The position numbers were made by a program, and so were the translations under genes. A stretch of 64,000 nt of DNA. Origin: Pantoea sp. Ap-967 (GTDB lineage: Bacteria; Pseudomonadota; Gammaproteobacteria; Pseudomonadales; Pseudomonadaceae). How positions within the stretch are numbered: the stretch's first letter is position 1; each line of letters opens with the position of its first letter. The stretch covers positions 1-64,000 of the forward strand of contig NZ_VWXK01000022.1 of assembly GCF_011752565.1 (NCBI RefSeq), read 5' to 3'. The notes beneath the pieces were generated by a model that was given only the letters and a program-made list of their open reading frames with translations, did no database searches and had not been told where the DNA came from. Positions 34,792-44,907 of the stretch are shown one piece after another.

Positions 34792-35158
34792 GGGAAGTTG
34801 CCTGTGTGGCGCGGTGCGCTACACGTTGCTTTGCGCGCCGAAGGCGGTGAGCCATTGCCATTGCAGCCAATGCCGCAAAGGCCATGGTGCGGCGTTTGCC
34901 AGTTATGGCAGCGTGCCCCGGTCGGCGTTGCAGGTGGTCAGTGGGGCGGATGCGATCAGCGTCTATGCGTCTTCGGAGGCGGTGCGGCGTGAGTTCTGTT
35001 CACGGTGTGGGTCGAACCTGTTCTGGTCGCGGTCGCAGGGAGATTATTCAGATTGGATATCCATCGCGCTGGGGACGCTGGATACGGCGTTCAAGCCCGG
35101 TAAGCAGGCGCACGTGCACAGGGAGAGCGCAGTGCTCTGGCAGAGTCCCGCCGAATAA
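34775..35158 (+). CDS. GFA family zinc-binding protein
   Basis: A 127-residue protein of the glutathione-dependent formaldehyde-activating enzyme (GFA/CENP-V) fold. Zinc-site Cys lie in GSCLCGAVRY, SHCHCSQCRKGHGAAFAS and FCSRCGSNLFW, the expected CxC, CxxC and CxxC pattern. The named activity (S-hydroxymethylglutathione formation) holds for few members, so this is a family call only. It overlaps the upstream membrane-protein gene and is probably MerR-controlled with it. Confidence 0.88.
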   Translation: MTQVYEGSCLCGAVRYTLLCAPKAVSHCHCSQCRKGHGAAFASYGSVPRSALQVVSGADAISVYASSEAVRREFCSRCGSNLFWSRSQGDYSDWISIALGTLDTAFKPGKQAHVHRESAVLWQSPAE

Positions 35159-35181
35159 TAGTGTCAAGGCTGCCAAGTGCT

Positions 35182-35438
35182 TGCCTTGGGTTTTGCAGGG
35201 TGGCGGAAATCGAGCGCCGCCCGCGCGGCGCATCGCAGGCAAGCCTGCTCCTACATTTGTTTCAGGCCAATGTTCATGTGGCAAAAGCGCGCGGCCCCTT
35301 GGCGCATGGCAGGATATCGAGGTGAACAAACAAGGCGTTCGCGCGCAATTGCATAGGCGTAACTGGCCCGAAACAAATGTAGGAGCAGGCTTGCCTGCGA
35401 TGCGCCGCGCGGGCGGCGCTCGATCTCATAGGCACTGA
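35182..35438. repeat. Composite REP-based inverted element, copy 2
   Basis: Same architecture as 15285-15538: left flank TGCCTTGGGTTTTGCAGGGTGG-like start, then ATCGAGCGCCGCCCGCGCGGCGC, a REP (here GCAGGCAAGCCTGCTCCTAC, a different REP family), TTTGTTTCAGGCC, a loop of about 95 bases containing CCTTGGCGCATGGC and AGGCGTAACT, and the arms in reverse complement. The outer scaffold and loop motifs are shared with copy 1 while the REP core differs. Confidence 0.85.
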
Positions 35439-35490
35439 AGAGGTTGTGGCATGCACCTGGCAGCCCTAACGCGCCCTCAACCCCGGCCCA

Positions 35491-35568
35491 TCAATACCTC
35501 ATGCCCAGCTCAGCATCATCCATCAGCGCCTTGGCCATCGCGATCAAGTAGTGCGAAGCCCAGATCAT
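35491..35568 (-). CDS. Candidate 25-residue small protein
   Basis: ATG at 35568, eight bases after a strong AAGGAG (35577-35582), encodes MIWASHYLIAMAKALMDDAE then LGMRY. The sequence resembles, from memory, the C-terminal helix of small DUF3077/DUF6124-type Pseudomonas proteins; if so the N-terminal part is missing and this is a remnant or a minimal derivative. An elaborate leader with interleaved complementary arms precedes it. The start and signal are good but the product is very short. Confidence 0.45.
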   Translation of the reverse strand: MIWASHYLIAMAKALMDDAELGMRY

Positions 35569-35586
35569 CACAGCATCTCCTTTCTT

Positions 35587-35654
35587 CCGGTTCTGCTGCC
35601 ATCCGTCCACTGTCAAACGGTTGGGTGGCAGCTGTGCGCGGGTTGACAGACCGG
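35587..35654 (-). promoter_or_regulatory. Structured leader with interleaved complementary arms
   Basis: Reading 5' to 3' on the minus strand: CCGGT (35654-35650), CTGTCAA (35649-35643), GCTGCCACCC (35632-35623), TTTGACAG (35617-35610), GGATGGCAGC (35604-35595), ACCGG (35591-35587). CTGTCAA pairs with TTGACAG, GCTGCCA with TGGCAGC, and CCGGT with ACCGG. The first two pairings cross, giving either alternative hairpins or an H-type pseudoknot, five bases before the ribosome binding site at 35577-35582. Further upstream GCACGC-TT-GCGTGC forms another small hairpin. Confidence 0.6.
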
Positions 35655-35825
35655 TGGAAGATAGGAAAGACCGGCGCACGCAAGCGTGCCCACACGCACA
35701 GCCGCCATTGAGGGCGACTAACCGAGACTAGGGCTCCACCCACGCGGCCGCAACGGAAAAAGAGCGCCCAGAGCATCTTTGGGAAATGGACTACAAACCA
35801 GCCGTTAAATCTGATTCTTGATGCT

Positions 35826-37427
<1,602 letters not shown>

Positions 37428-37428
37428 A

Positions 37429-38448
37429 TCACTTCCTCGGGTCGAAGGCATCACGGGCCGATTCGCCGATGAACACCAGCAGGCTCAGCATGATCGCCAG
37501 CACGGCAAAGGCGCTGATGCCCAGCCACGGGGCTTGCAGGTTGGATTTGCCCTGGGCCACCAGCTCGCCCAGCGACGGGGCGCCTGGCGGCAGGCCGAAG
37601 CCCAGGAAATCCAGTGCGGTGAGGGTGCCGATGGCACCGGTGAGGATGAAGGGCATGAAGGTCATGGTCGAGATCATGGCGTTGGGCAGGATATGCCGGT
37701 ACATGATCGCGCCATTGCGCATCCCCAGGGCGCGGGCGGCGCGCACGTATTCCAGGTTGCGCCCGCGCAGGAACTCGGCGCGCACCACGTCCACCAGGCT
37801 CATCCACGAGAACAGCAGCATGATCCCCAGCAGCCACCAGAAGTTGGGCTGCACGAAGCTTGCGAGAATGATCAGCAGGTACAGCACCGGCAGCCCCGAC
37901 CAGATTTCCAGGAAGCGCTGCCCGGCAAGGTCTACCCAGCCACCGTAGAAGCCCTGCAAGGCACCGGCGATCACGCCGACGATGGAGCTGAGCACGGTGA
38001 GGGTCAGGGCGAACAGAACCGACACGCGAAAACCATAGATCACCCGCGCCAGCACATCGCGGCCCTGGTCGTCGGTGCCCAGCCAGTTGTCCGCCGAGGG
38101 CGGCGCCGGGGCCGGCACACGCAGGTCGTAGTTGATGCTCTGGTAGCTGAACGGGATCGGCGCCCACAGCACGAAGCTGTCTTTCTTGGCCAGCAGCTCG
38201 CGGATGTAGGGGCTCTTGTAGTTGGCTTCCAGCGGGAATTCACCGCCAAAGGCCGTTTCCGGGTAGCGCTTGAATGCCGGGAAGTACCACGAACCTTCGT
38301 AGCGCACGGCAATGGGCTTGTCGTTGGCGATCAGCTCCGCGCCCAGGCTCAGCCCGAACAGGATCAGGAACAGCCACAGCGACCACCAGCCACGGCGGTT
38401 GGCCTTGAAGCGCTCGAAGCGCCGGCGGTTGAGAGGGGACAGGGCCAT
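37429..38448 (-). CDS. yejE: Peptide ABC transporter permease (YejE type)
   Basis: A 339-residue inner-membrane permease of the DppC/OppC class. It has an N-terminal helix (GWWSLWLFLILFGLSLGAEL), then the long periplasmic insertion characteristic of YejE (about 45-130), and five further helices. The EAA-like coupling loop reads EYVRAARALGMRNGAIMYRH. It is spaced one base from both neighbouring genes in the operon, which indicates tight translational coupling. Confidence 0.93.
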   Translation of the reverse strand: MALSPLNRRRFERFKANRRGWWSLWLFLILFGLSLGAELIANDKPIAVRYEGSWYFPAFKRYPETAFGGEFPLEANYKSPYIRELLAKKDSFVLWAPIPFSYQSINYDLRVPAPAPPSADNWLGTDDQGRDVLARVIYGFRVSVLFALTLTVLSSIVGVIAGALQGFYGGWVDLAGQRFLEIWSGLPVLYLLIILASFVQPNFWWLLGIMLLFSWMSLVDVVRAEFLRGRNLEYVRAARALGMRNGAIMYRHILPNAMISTMTFMPFILTGAIGTLTALDFLGFGLPPGAPSLGELVAQGKSNLQAPWLGISAFAVLAIMLSLLVFIGESARDAFDPRK

Positions 38449-38449
38449 G

Positions 38450-39523
38450 TCAGTGCTCCCGGCTGGCGAAGTCGATGCGTGGATCGACCAGGGTGTAGGT
38501 CAGGTCGCCGATCAGTTTCACCACCAGCCCGAGCAGGGTGAAGATGAACAGGGTGCCGAAGACCACCGGGTAATCGCGGTTGATGGCCGCCTCGAAACTC
38601 ATCAGGCCCAGGCCGTCGAGGCTGAAAATCACCTCGATCAGCAGCGAACCTGTGAAGAAGATGCCGATGAAGGCCGAAGGGAAACCGGCGATCACCAGCA
38701 GCATGGCGTTGCGGAACACGTGGCCGTACAGCACCCGCGGCCGGCTCAGGCCCTTGGCCTTGGCGGTTACCACGTACTGCTTGTTGATCTCGTCGAGGAA
38801 GCTGTTCTTGGTCAGCAGCGTCATGGTGGCGAAGTTGCCGATCACCAGTGCGGTGATGGGCAGCACCAGGTGCCAAAAGTAATCCAGCACCTTGCCGGTG
38901 TTGGACAGCTCGTCAAAGTTGTTGGACGTCAGGCCGCGCAGCGGGAACCAGTCGAAGTAACTGCCGCCGGCGAACAGCACGATCAGCAGGATGGCGAACA
39001 GGAACGCCGGAATGGCGTAGCCGACGATGATCGCCGAGCTGGTCCAGACGTCGAAGTGGCTGCCATGGCGCACGGCCTTGGCGATGCCCAGGGGGATCGA
39101 CACCAGGTACATGATCAGCGTGCTCCACAGCCCCAGCGAGATCGACACCGGCATCTTCTCCACGATCAGGTCGATGACCTTGGCGTCGCGAAAGAAACTG
39201 TCGCCGAAATCCAGCGTGGCGTAGTTCTTGATCATGATCCACAGCCGCTCGGGCGCCGACTTGTCGAAGCCGTACATGTGCTCGATTTCGGCGATCAGTG
39301 CCGGGTCCAGGCCCTGTGCGCCACGGTAGTTGGAGCCGGCCACGGACACCTCGGCGCCGCCGCCGGCAATGCGGCTGGTGGCGCCTTCGAAGCCTTCGAG
39401 CTTGGCGATCATCTGTTCCACCGGGCCGCCGGGGGCGGCCTGGACGATGATGAAGTTGATTATCAGGATGCCGAACAGGGTCGGGATGATCAGCAGCAGG
39501 CGGCGCAGGATATAGGCCAGCAT
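38450..39523 (-). CDS. yejB: Peptide ABC transporter permease (YejB type)
   Basis: A 357-residue inner-membrane permease of the DppB/OppB class with the typical N-terminal helix YILRRLLLIIPTLFGILIIN, the PGGPVEQM motif after it, and the coupling loop QYVVTAKAKGLSRPRVLYGH. It pairs with YejE. One base separates it from yejE and one from the upstream binding-protein gene. Confidence 0.94.
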   Translation of the reverse strand: MLAYILRRLLLIIPTLFGILIINFIIVQAAPGGPVEQMIAKLEGFEGATSRIAGGGAEVSVAGSNYRGAQGLDPALIAEIEHMYGFDKSAPERLWIMIKNYATLDFGDSFFRDAKVIDLIVEKMPVSISLGLWSTLIMYLVSIPLGIAKAVRHGSHFDVWTSSAIIVGYAIPAFLFAILLIVLFAGGSYFDWFPLRGLTSNNFDELSNTGKVLDYFWHLVLPITALVIGNFATMTLLTKNSFLDEINKQYVVTAKAKGLSRPRVLYGHVFRNAMLLVIAGFPSAFIGIFFTGSLLIEVIFSLDGLGLMSFEAAINRDYPVVFGTLFIFTLLGLVVKLIGDLTYTLVDPRIDFASREH

Positions 39524-39524
39524 G

Positions 39525-41351
39525 TCATTGGGCCTCTTGCGCAGGCGGTTGGCTGACCGCCGGCGTTACACCGGGCTTGATCCACCAGGTATCGATGCCG
39601 ACGTCGTACTTGGGTGACACCTTCGGGTGGCCGATGTGGTTCCAGTAGGCCACGCGCCAGGTCTTGATGTGCCAGTTGGGGATCACGTAGTACCCCCACA
39701 GCAGCACGCGGTCCAGCGCCCGGCAGTGGTCGATCAGGCTCTGGCGTGAGTCGGCGTTGATCAGCTCTTCCACCAACTGGTCGATGGCCGGGTCGCGCAG
39801 GCCGATGAAGTTGCGGCTGCCGGGGTTGTCGGCGGCGGCGCTGCTCCAGTATTCACGCTGCTCGTTGCCGGGCGAGTTGGACTGGGCGAAGCCGCCGACG
39901 ATCATGTCGTAGTCGCGCGAGCGCAGGCGGGTGATGTACTGGGAAACGTCGACGCGGCGAATGTTCAGGTCAATGCCAAGGTCGGCGAGGTTGCGCTTGA
40001 ACGGCAGCAGAATGCGCTCGAACTCGGTTTGCGCCAGCAGGAATTCGATCACCACCGGCTTGCCCTGGGCATCGACCATCTTGTCGTCGACGATCTTCCA
40101 GCCCGCTTCCTGCAGCAGCTTGTAGGCCTTGCGCTGTTGCTCGCGGATCATCCCGCTGGCGTCGCTGACCGGGTTGTGGAAGGCCTCGGTGAAGGCCTGC
40201 TCGGGGATCTTGCCGCGCAGCGGTTCGAGGATTTTCAGCTCGCTGGCGCTGGGCAGGCCGTGGGCGGCCATTTCAGAGTTTTCGAAATAGCTGCCGGTAC
40301 GGGTGTAGGCGCCGTTGAACAGCTGCTTGTTGGTCCATTCGTAGTCCAGCAGCTGGCTCAGGGCCTCGCGCACGCGCACGTCCTGGAACAGGGGGCGGCG
40401 GATGTTGAAGACGAAGCCCTGCATGCCGGTGGGGTTGCCGTTGGGCAACTCTTCCTTGATCAGGCGGCCCTCGCGCACCGCCGGCACGTTGTAGGCGGTG
40501 GCCCAGTTCTTCGCGCTGACTTCCAGGGCATAGTCGAAAGCGCCGGCCTTCAAGGCTTCCAGGGCGACGGCGGTGTCGCGGTAGGAGTCGAAGGTCATGG
40601 CATCGAAGTTGTAGAAGCCGCGGTTGATCGGCAGGTCCTTGGCCCAGTAGTCCTTGACCCGCTCGTAGCGGATGGTGCGCCCGGCCTTGACCTCGGCCAC
40701 CTTGTACGGGCCGCTGCCCAACGGGATTTCCAGGTTGCCGCGGTTGAACTCGCGGTTTTCATACCAGTGCTTGGGCAGCACCGGCAGTTGGCCAAGAATC
40801 AGCGGCAGTTCGCGGTTGTTCTTGTGCTTGAACCTGAACAGCACCCGCAGCGGGTCTTCAGCGACCGCTTCGGCGACATCGCCGTAGTATTGGCGGTACA
40901 GCGGCGCGCCGTCCTTGATCAGGGCGTTGAAGGTGAACACCACGTCTTCGGCGCGTATCGGGTGGCCATCATGAAAGCGCGCTTCGGGGCGCAGGTAGAA
41001 ACGCACCCAGCTGTTGTCGGGGGCTTTTTCGATCTTGCCGGCGACCAGGCCGTACTCGGTGAACGGCTCGTCCTGGCTTTGGCGCATCAGGGTGTCGTAG
41101 ATGATGCTGACGTTGTCGGCCGAGACGCCCTTGTTGATGAACGGGTTGAGGCTGTCGAAGCCGCCGAAGCTGGACTGGCGAAAGGTGCCGCCCTTGGGCG
41201 CGTCGGGGTTCACGTAGTCGAAGTGCTTGAAGTCGGCCGGGTATTTCGGTGGCTCGTCATAGAGCGTCAGCGCGTGTTGCGGCGCGGCCAGCGCGGGCAG
41301 GCTCAGGCAGGCGAACAGCAGGCTGCAGGCCAGGCGATGCGTTGGCTTCAT
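39525..41351 (-). CDS. yejA: Periplasmic peptide-binding protein (YejA type), second copy
   Basis: A 608-residue class C (SBP_bac_5) extracellular solute-binding protein. Signal peptide MKPTHRLACSLLFACLSLPALA; mature start near APQHALTLYDEP. The conserved DYVNPDAPKGGTFRQSSFGG and SGPYKVAEVKAGRTIRYERV blocks are present. ATG at 41351 lies in an ATGA overlap with the preceding binding-protein gene; an in-frame extension upstream to 41648 overlaps that gene and is rejected. It is a paralogue of the gene just upstream. Confidence 0.93.
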   Translation of the reverse strand: MKPTHRLACSLLFACLSLPALAAPQHALTLYDEPPKYPADFKHFDYVNPDAPKGGTFRQSSFGGFDSLNPFINKGVSADNVSIIYDTLMRQSQDEPFTEYGLVAGKIEKAPDNSWVRFYLRPEARFHDGHPIRAEDVVFTFNALIKDGAPLYRQYYGDVAEAVAEDPLRVLFRFKHKNNRELPLILGQLPVLPKHWYENREFNRGNLEIPLGSGPYKVAEVKAGRTIRYERVKDYWAKDLPINRGFYNFDAMTFDSYRDTAVALEALKAGAFDYALEVSAKNWATAYNVPAVREGRLIKEELPNGNPTGMQGFVFNIRRPLFQDVRVREALSQLLDYEWTNKQLFNGAYTRTGSYFENSEMAAHGLPSASELKILEPLRGKIPEQAFTEAFHNPVSDASGMIREQQRKAYKLLQEAGWKIVDDKMVDAQGKPVVIEFLLAQTEFERILLPFKRNLADLGIDLNIRRVDVSQYITRLRSRDYDMIVGGFAQSNSPGNEQREYWSSAAADNPGSRNFIGLRDPAIDQLVEELINADSRQSLIDHCRALDRVLLWGYYVIPNWHIKTWRVAYWNHIGHPKVSPKYDVGIDTWWIKPGVTPAVSQPPAQEAQ

Positions 41352-43177
41352 TGGGCTTTCTCCGAAGGCTTTATCCACCAGCTGTTCAGCCCCAGGGTGT
41401 AGGGCGGCGTGGTGACGAAGGCGAACCGGTTGCGGTAGGCCAGGCGATGGTTGTCGAGGTACCAGTTGGGGATCATGTAGTACTGCCATGAAAGCACGCG
41501 GTCCAGGGCGCGGGCGGCGGCGACCTGGTCGTCGCGGGTGCGCGCGGCGAGCAAGGTGTCGAGCAGGTGGTCGACCACCGGGTCCTTGACCCCAGCATAG
41601 TTCTTGCTGCCTTTGATGGCGGCCTGGCTTGAGTGGAAGTACAGCCATTGCTCAAGGCCCGGGCTCAGCGTCTGGTTCAGGGTCATCAGGATCATGTCGA
41701 AGTCGAATTGGTCCAGGCGTTGTTTGTACTGGGCGCGGTCCACGGTGCGCAAGCGCGCATCGATGCCGATGCTGGCCAGATTTTCGACATAAGGTTGCAG
41801 GATGCGTTCGAGGCTGGGGTTCACCAGCAGCAGCTCCAGGCGCAGTTGCTGGCCCTTGGCGTCGACCAGGCGCTGGCCGTCGAGCTTCCAGCCGGCCTGG
41901 TTGAGCAGGCCCAGGGCCTGGCGCAGGGTTTGCCGGCCGATACCGCGCCCGTCGGTGTGGCTGACCTGGTAGGGCTGGGTGAACAGCTGGTCGGGCAGCT
42001 GGTCGCGAAACGGTGCCAGCAGCAGCCATTCCTTGCCGGTGGGCAGGCCGGAGGCGGCGAACTCGCTGTTGGGGTAATAGCTGGTCGCGCGGCGGTAGGC
42101 GCTGCTGAACAGCGCCCGGTTGGTCCACTCGAAGTCGAGCATCAGGCCCAGCGCCTGGCGTACCCGGGGGTCGCTGAAGGTGGCCCGCCGGCTGTTCATG
42201 AACAGGCCCTGGGTTTGCGTGGGGATCTGGTGCGGGATCTGCGCCTTGATCACCTGGCCACGGCGCACGGCCGGGAAGTTGTAGCCGTTGGCCCAGTTCT
42301 TCGCCTGGTGCTCGATGTAGATGTCGAACTCGCCAGCCTTGAAGGCTTCGAAGGCCACGGTGGCATCGCGGTAGAACTCGTATTCGACGCGGTTGAAGTT
42401 GTACTTGCCACGGTTTACCGGCAAGTCCTTGCCCCAGTAGTTCTTCACCCGCTCGAACACCAGGCGCCGGCCCGGCTCTACCTGGGTGATGCGGTACGGC
42501 CCGCTGCCCAGGGGCGGCTCGAAGGTGGTGGCCTCGAAGTCGCGCTTCTGCCAGTAATGCTTGGGCAGTACCGGCATCTCGCCCAGGCGCAGGATCAGCA
42601 GCGGGTTGCCGGCGCGTTTGAACACGAAGCGGATGCGCAGCGGGCCGAGCACATTGACGCGCTGCACTTCCTGCAGGTTGGTGCGGTAGATCGGGTGGCC
42701 CTGCTTGAGCAAGGTGCGGTAGGTGAACGCAACGTCCGCGGCGGTGATCGGCGTGCCGTCATGCCAGCGCGCTTCCGGGCGCAGGTTGAACACCACCCAG
42801 CTGCGGTCCTCGCTGTATTCCACGCTGCGGGCAATCAGGCCGTAGCTGGAGGTGGGCTCATCACCGGAGGGGTCGTACTGGCCGGTGCCGACCATCAGCG
42901 TTTCGTTCAGCTCGCTGACGCCGTATTGCAGGAAGTTCGGCGTGGTGACGGGGCTGGTGCCCTTGAAGGTGTAGGGGTTGAGCGTGTCGAAGGTGCCGAA
43001 CGCCATCGCCCGCAAGGTGCCGCCCTTGGGCGCTTGCGGGTTGACCCAGTCGAAGTGGGTGAAGGTGGCTGGGTACTTGAGCGTGCCGAACTGCGCGTAT
43101 CCGTGGCTTTCGCTCACCATCGCGACGGCGGGGAAGCTCAAGGCCAGGCTGAGGGTCAGCAGGAGGGGACGTATCAA
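41348..43177 (-). CDS. Periplasmic peptide-binding protein (YejA type), first copy
   Basis: A 609-residue SBP_bac_5 protein with signal peptide MIRPLLLTLSLALSFPAVA. It shares the FDWVNPQAPKGGTLRAMAFG and GSGPYRITQVEPGRRLVFER blocks with its neighbour but differs elsewhere, so the two may bind different peptides for the same permease. First gene of the yej operon; about 100 bases upstream, before the REP at 43284-43358, should contain the promoter. Confidence 0.92.
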   Translation of the reverse strand: MIRPLLLTLSLALSFPAVAMVSESHGYAQFGTLKYPATFTHFDWVNPQAPKGGTLRAMAFGTFDTLNPYTFKGTSPVTTPNFLQYGVSELNETLMVGTGQYDPSGDEPTSSYGLIARSVEYSEDRSWVVFNLRPEARWHDGTPITAADVAFTYRTLLKQGHPIYRTNLQEVQRVNVLGPLRIRFVFKRAGNPLLILRLGEMPVLPKHYWQKRDFEATTFEPPLGSGPYRITQVEPGRRLVFERVKNYWGKDLPVNRGKYNFNRVEYEFYRDATVAFEAFKAGEFDIYIEHQAKNWANGYNFPAVRRGQVIKAQIPHQIPTQTQGLFMNSRRATFSDPRVRQALGLMLDFEWTNRALFSSAYRRATSYYPNSEFAASGLPTGKEWLLLAPFRDQLPDQLFTQPYQVSHTDGRGIGRQTLRQALGLLNQAGWKLDGQRLVDAKGQQLRLELLLVNPSLERILQPYVENLASIGIDARLRTVDRAQYKQRLDQFDFDMILMTLNQTLSPGLEQWLYFHSSQAAIKGSKNYAGVKDPVVDHLLDTLLAARTRDDQVAAARALDRVLSWQYYMIPNWYLDNHRLAYRNRFAFVTTPPYTLGLNSWWIKPSEKAQ

Positions 43178-43283
43178 GTCGGCATCCGATCCAGGGGCGT
43201 TGGGCTTGGGTCGGGGTACAGTAACAGCTTGGTGGGGTTGGAAAAAGAGGCGCTTTGGGGGAAGTCGAGTGAGGTTTTTTCAG

Positions 43284-43358
43284 GCCCATTCGCGGGACAA
43301 GCCCGCTCCTACAGGTAGCTTCAACCTCTGTAGGAGCGGGCTTGTCCCGCGAATGGGC
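43284..43358. repeat. REP doublet
   Basis: GCCCATTCGCGGGACAAGCC...CGCTCCTACA and its reverse complement, facing each other across about 15 bases. It separates the yej operon start from the 3' end of mltD. Confidence 0.87.
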
Positions 43359-43382
43359 TGCAAGGCAGCCCCAGGGCGCCTA

Positions 43383-44807
43383 TCAATGCGACAGGTAAAC
43401 GGTCAGGGTCTGGCCTGGCTTGAGTGCATGGCCGCTGCGCGGGTTCCAGCGCTTGAGGTGTTGCATCTCGACGTTGAAACGTTTGGCTACAAGATAAAGC
43501 GAATCACCCTTGCGTACCTTGTACTGGGTGGAGCGCTTGCCCGCCGCCGCCACGCGGTTGCCGGCGGCGCTCGGTGCACTGCCGCCGCGCAGGGCCAGTA
43601 CCTGGCCGGCCTTGACACGGTTGCCCGGCAGCTTGTTCCAGCGTTGGATGTCCTTCACCGACACCCGGTTGGCCTGGGCAATGCTGCTCAGGTTGTCGCC
43701 ACGCTTGACCCGGTAGCTGCGCGCTGCCGGCGCCTTGCCTTCGGCCACGGCAGCGGCGAACACGGCCTTGTTCGGCTGCAGGCTCACCAATTGCTCGGGT
43801 TTGAGGTTGGACAAGCTGTTGCTCAGCAGTTGCGCCTTGGCGGTGGGCACCAGCAGTTGCTTGGGCCCATCCACGGTCATGCGCTTCTTGAACGCCGGGT
43901 TCAGTTGCAGCAGTTCGTCTTCGTCGATGTTGGCGAAGGCCGCCACGCGCGACAGGTCGAGGCGGTCGTTGATGGCCACCGCCTCGAAATAGGGTTCGTT
44001 GGCAATTGGGGTCAGGTTCACGCCGTAGGCATCTGGCGTGGACACCACCTGCGACAGGGCCAGCAGCTTGGGCACGTAGTCGCGGGTTTCCTGGGGCAGC
44101 GGCAGGTTCCAGTAATCGGTCGGCAGGCCGAGCTTTTCATTGCGCTCCATGGCGCGGCTGACGGTGCCTTCACCGGCGTTGTAGGCAGCCAGGGCCAGCA
44201 GCCAGTCGCCGTTGAACATGTCGTGCAGGCGGGTCAGGTAGTCCAGCGCGGCGTTGGTCGAGGCGGTGATGTCGCGACGGCCATCGTAGAAGTTGGTTTG
44301 CCGCAGGTTGAAGTGGCGGCCGGTGGCGGGCATGAACTGCCACATCCCCGCCGCGCTTGCCCGCGAATAGGCCATTGGGTTGTAGGCACTTTCGATGGCG
44401 GGCAGCAGCGCCAGCTCCAGCGGCATGTCCCGTTCTTCAAGGCGCTCGACAATATAGTGCAGGTAGAGGCTGCCGCGTTCGCCGGCATTTTCCAGGAATG
44501 ACGGGTTGCTGGCGAACCACAGGCGCTGCTGCTCGATGCGCGGGTTGACGTCGATGCTGTCTTGCAGGGCAAAGCCCCTGCGCATGCGCTCCCACACGTC
44601 CTGCGGCGGTTCGGCCGGCTTCACCGCCAGCGGCGAAGGCTTGTGCTTGATCCGCGCCTGGTAGGTATGCGCGCGAACGCTGTCGGCTTCGTCGACCTGA
44701 CGGGTGCTCTGGCAGCCCACCAGGGTGGCGGCCAGCGCCAGCGCACTGATTTGGGCCAGGCGCGTCAGGGCGACTGAATGAGCGGTTCTGCGGCTACGGG
44801 AAGACAT
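43383..44807 (-). CDS. mltD: Membrane-bound lytic murein transglycosylase D
   Basis: A 474-residue lipoprotein that cleaves peptidoglycan to 1,6-anhydromuropeptides. The signal peptide ends in the lipobox LVGC. The SLT (GH23) domain carries the catalytic Glu in LLPAIESAYNPMAYSRASAA then GMWQFMPATGRHF. Two clear LysM repeats follow: YRVKRGDNLSSIAQANRVSV and YKVRKGDSLYLVAKRFNVEM onwards. ATG at 44807 (MSSRSRRTAHSV) gives a normal signal sequence; one at 44831 would add a Pro-rich stretch. Same strand as gloB, 100 bases downstream of it. Confidence 0.95.
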   Translation of the reverse strand: MSSRSRRTAHSVALTRLAQISALALAATLVGCQSTRQVDEADSVRAHTYQARIKHKPSPLAVKPAEPPQDVWERMRRGFALQDSIDVNPRIEQQRLWFASNPSFLENAGERGSLYLHYIVERLEERDMPLELALLPAIESAYNPMAYSRASAAGMWQFMPATGRHFNLRQTNFYDGRRDITASTNAALDYLTRLHDMFNGDWLLALAAYNAGEGTVSRAMERNEKLGLPTDYWNLPLPQETRDYVPKLLALSQVVSTPDAYGVNLTPIANEPYFEAVAINDRLDLSRVAAFANIDEDELLQLNPAFKKRMTVDGPKQLLVPTAKAQLLSNSLSNLKPEQLVSLQPNKAVFAAAVAEGKAPAARSYRVKRGDNLSSIAQANRVSVKDIQRWNKLPGNRVKAGQVLALRGGSAPSAAGNRVAAAGKRSTQYKVRKGDSLYLVAKRFNVEMQHLKRWNPRSGHALKPGQTLTVYLSH

Positions 44808-44907
44808 CGGCGGGCAGGGGGGTCCGGGCAAAAAATTTCGGCGATTCTAGGAACCGCACCCGCCTGGGTCAACCGTTGTCAGCCCTCTGCGATATATCTT
44901 GAGGTTA

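Noticed and set aside
35451..35711. 86-codon plus-strand ORF over the structured leader
   Set aside because: Lies antisense to the leader and small ORF, no ribosome binding site, and composition like random sequence.
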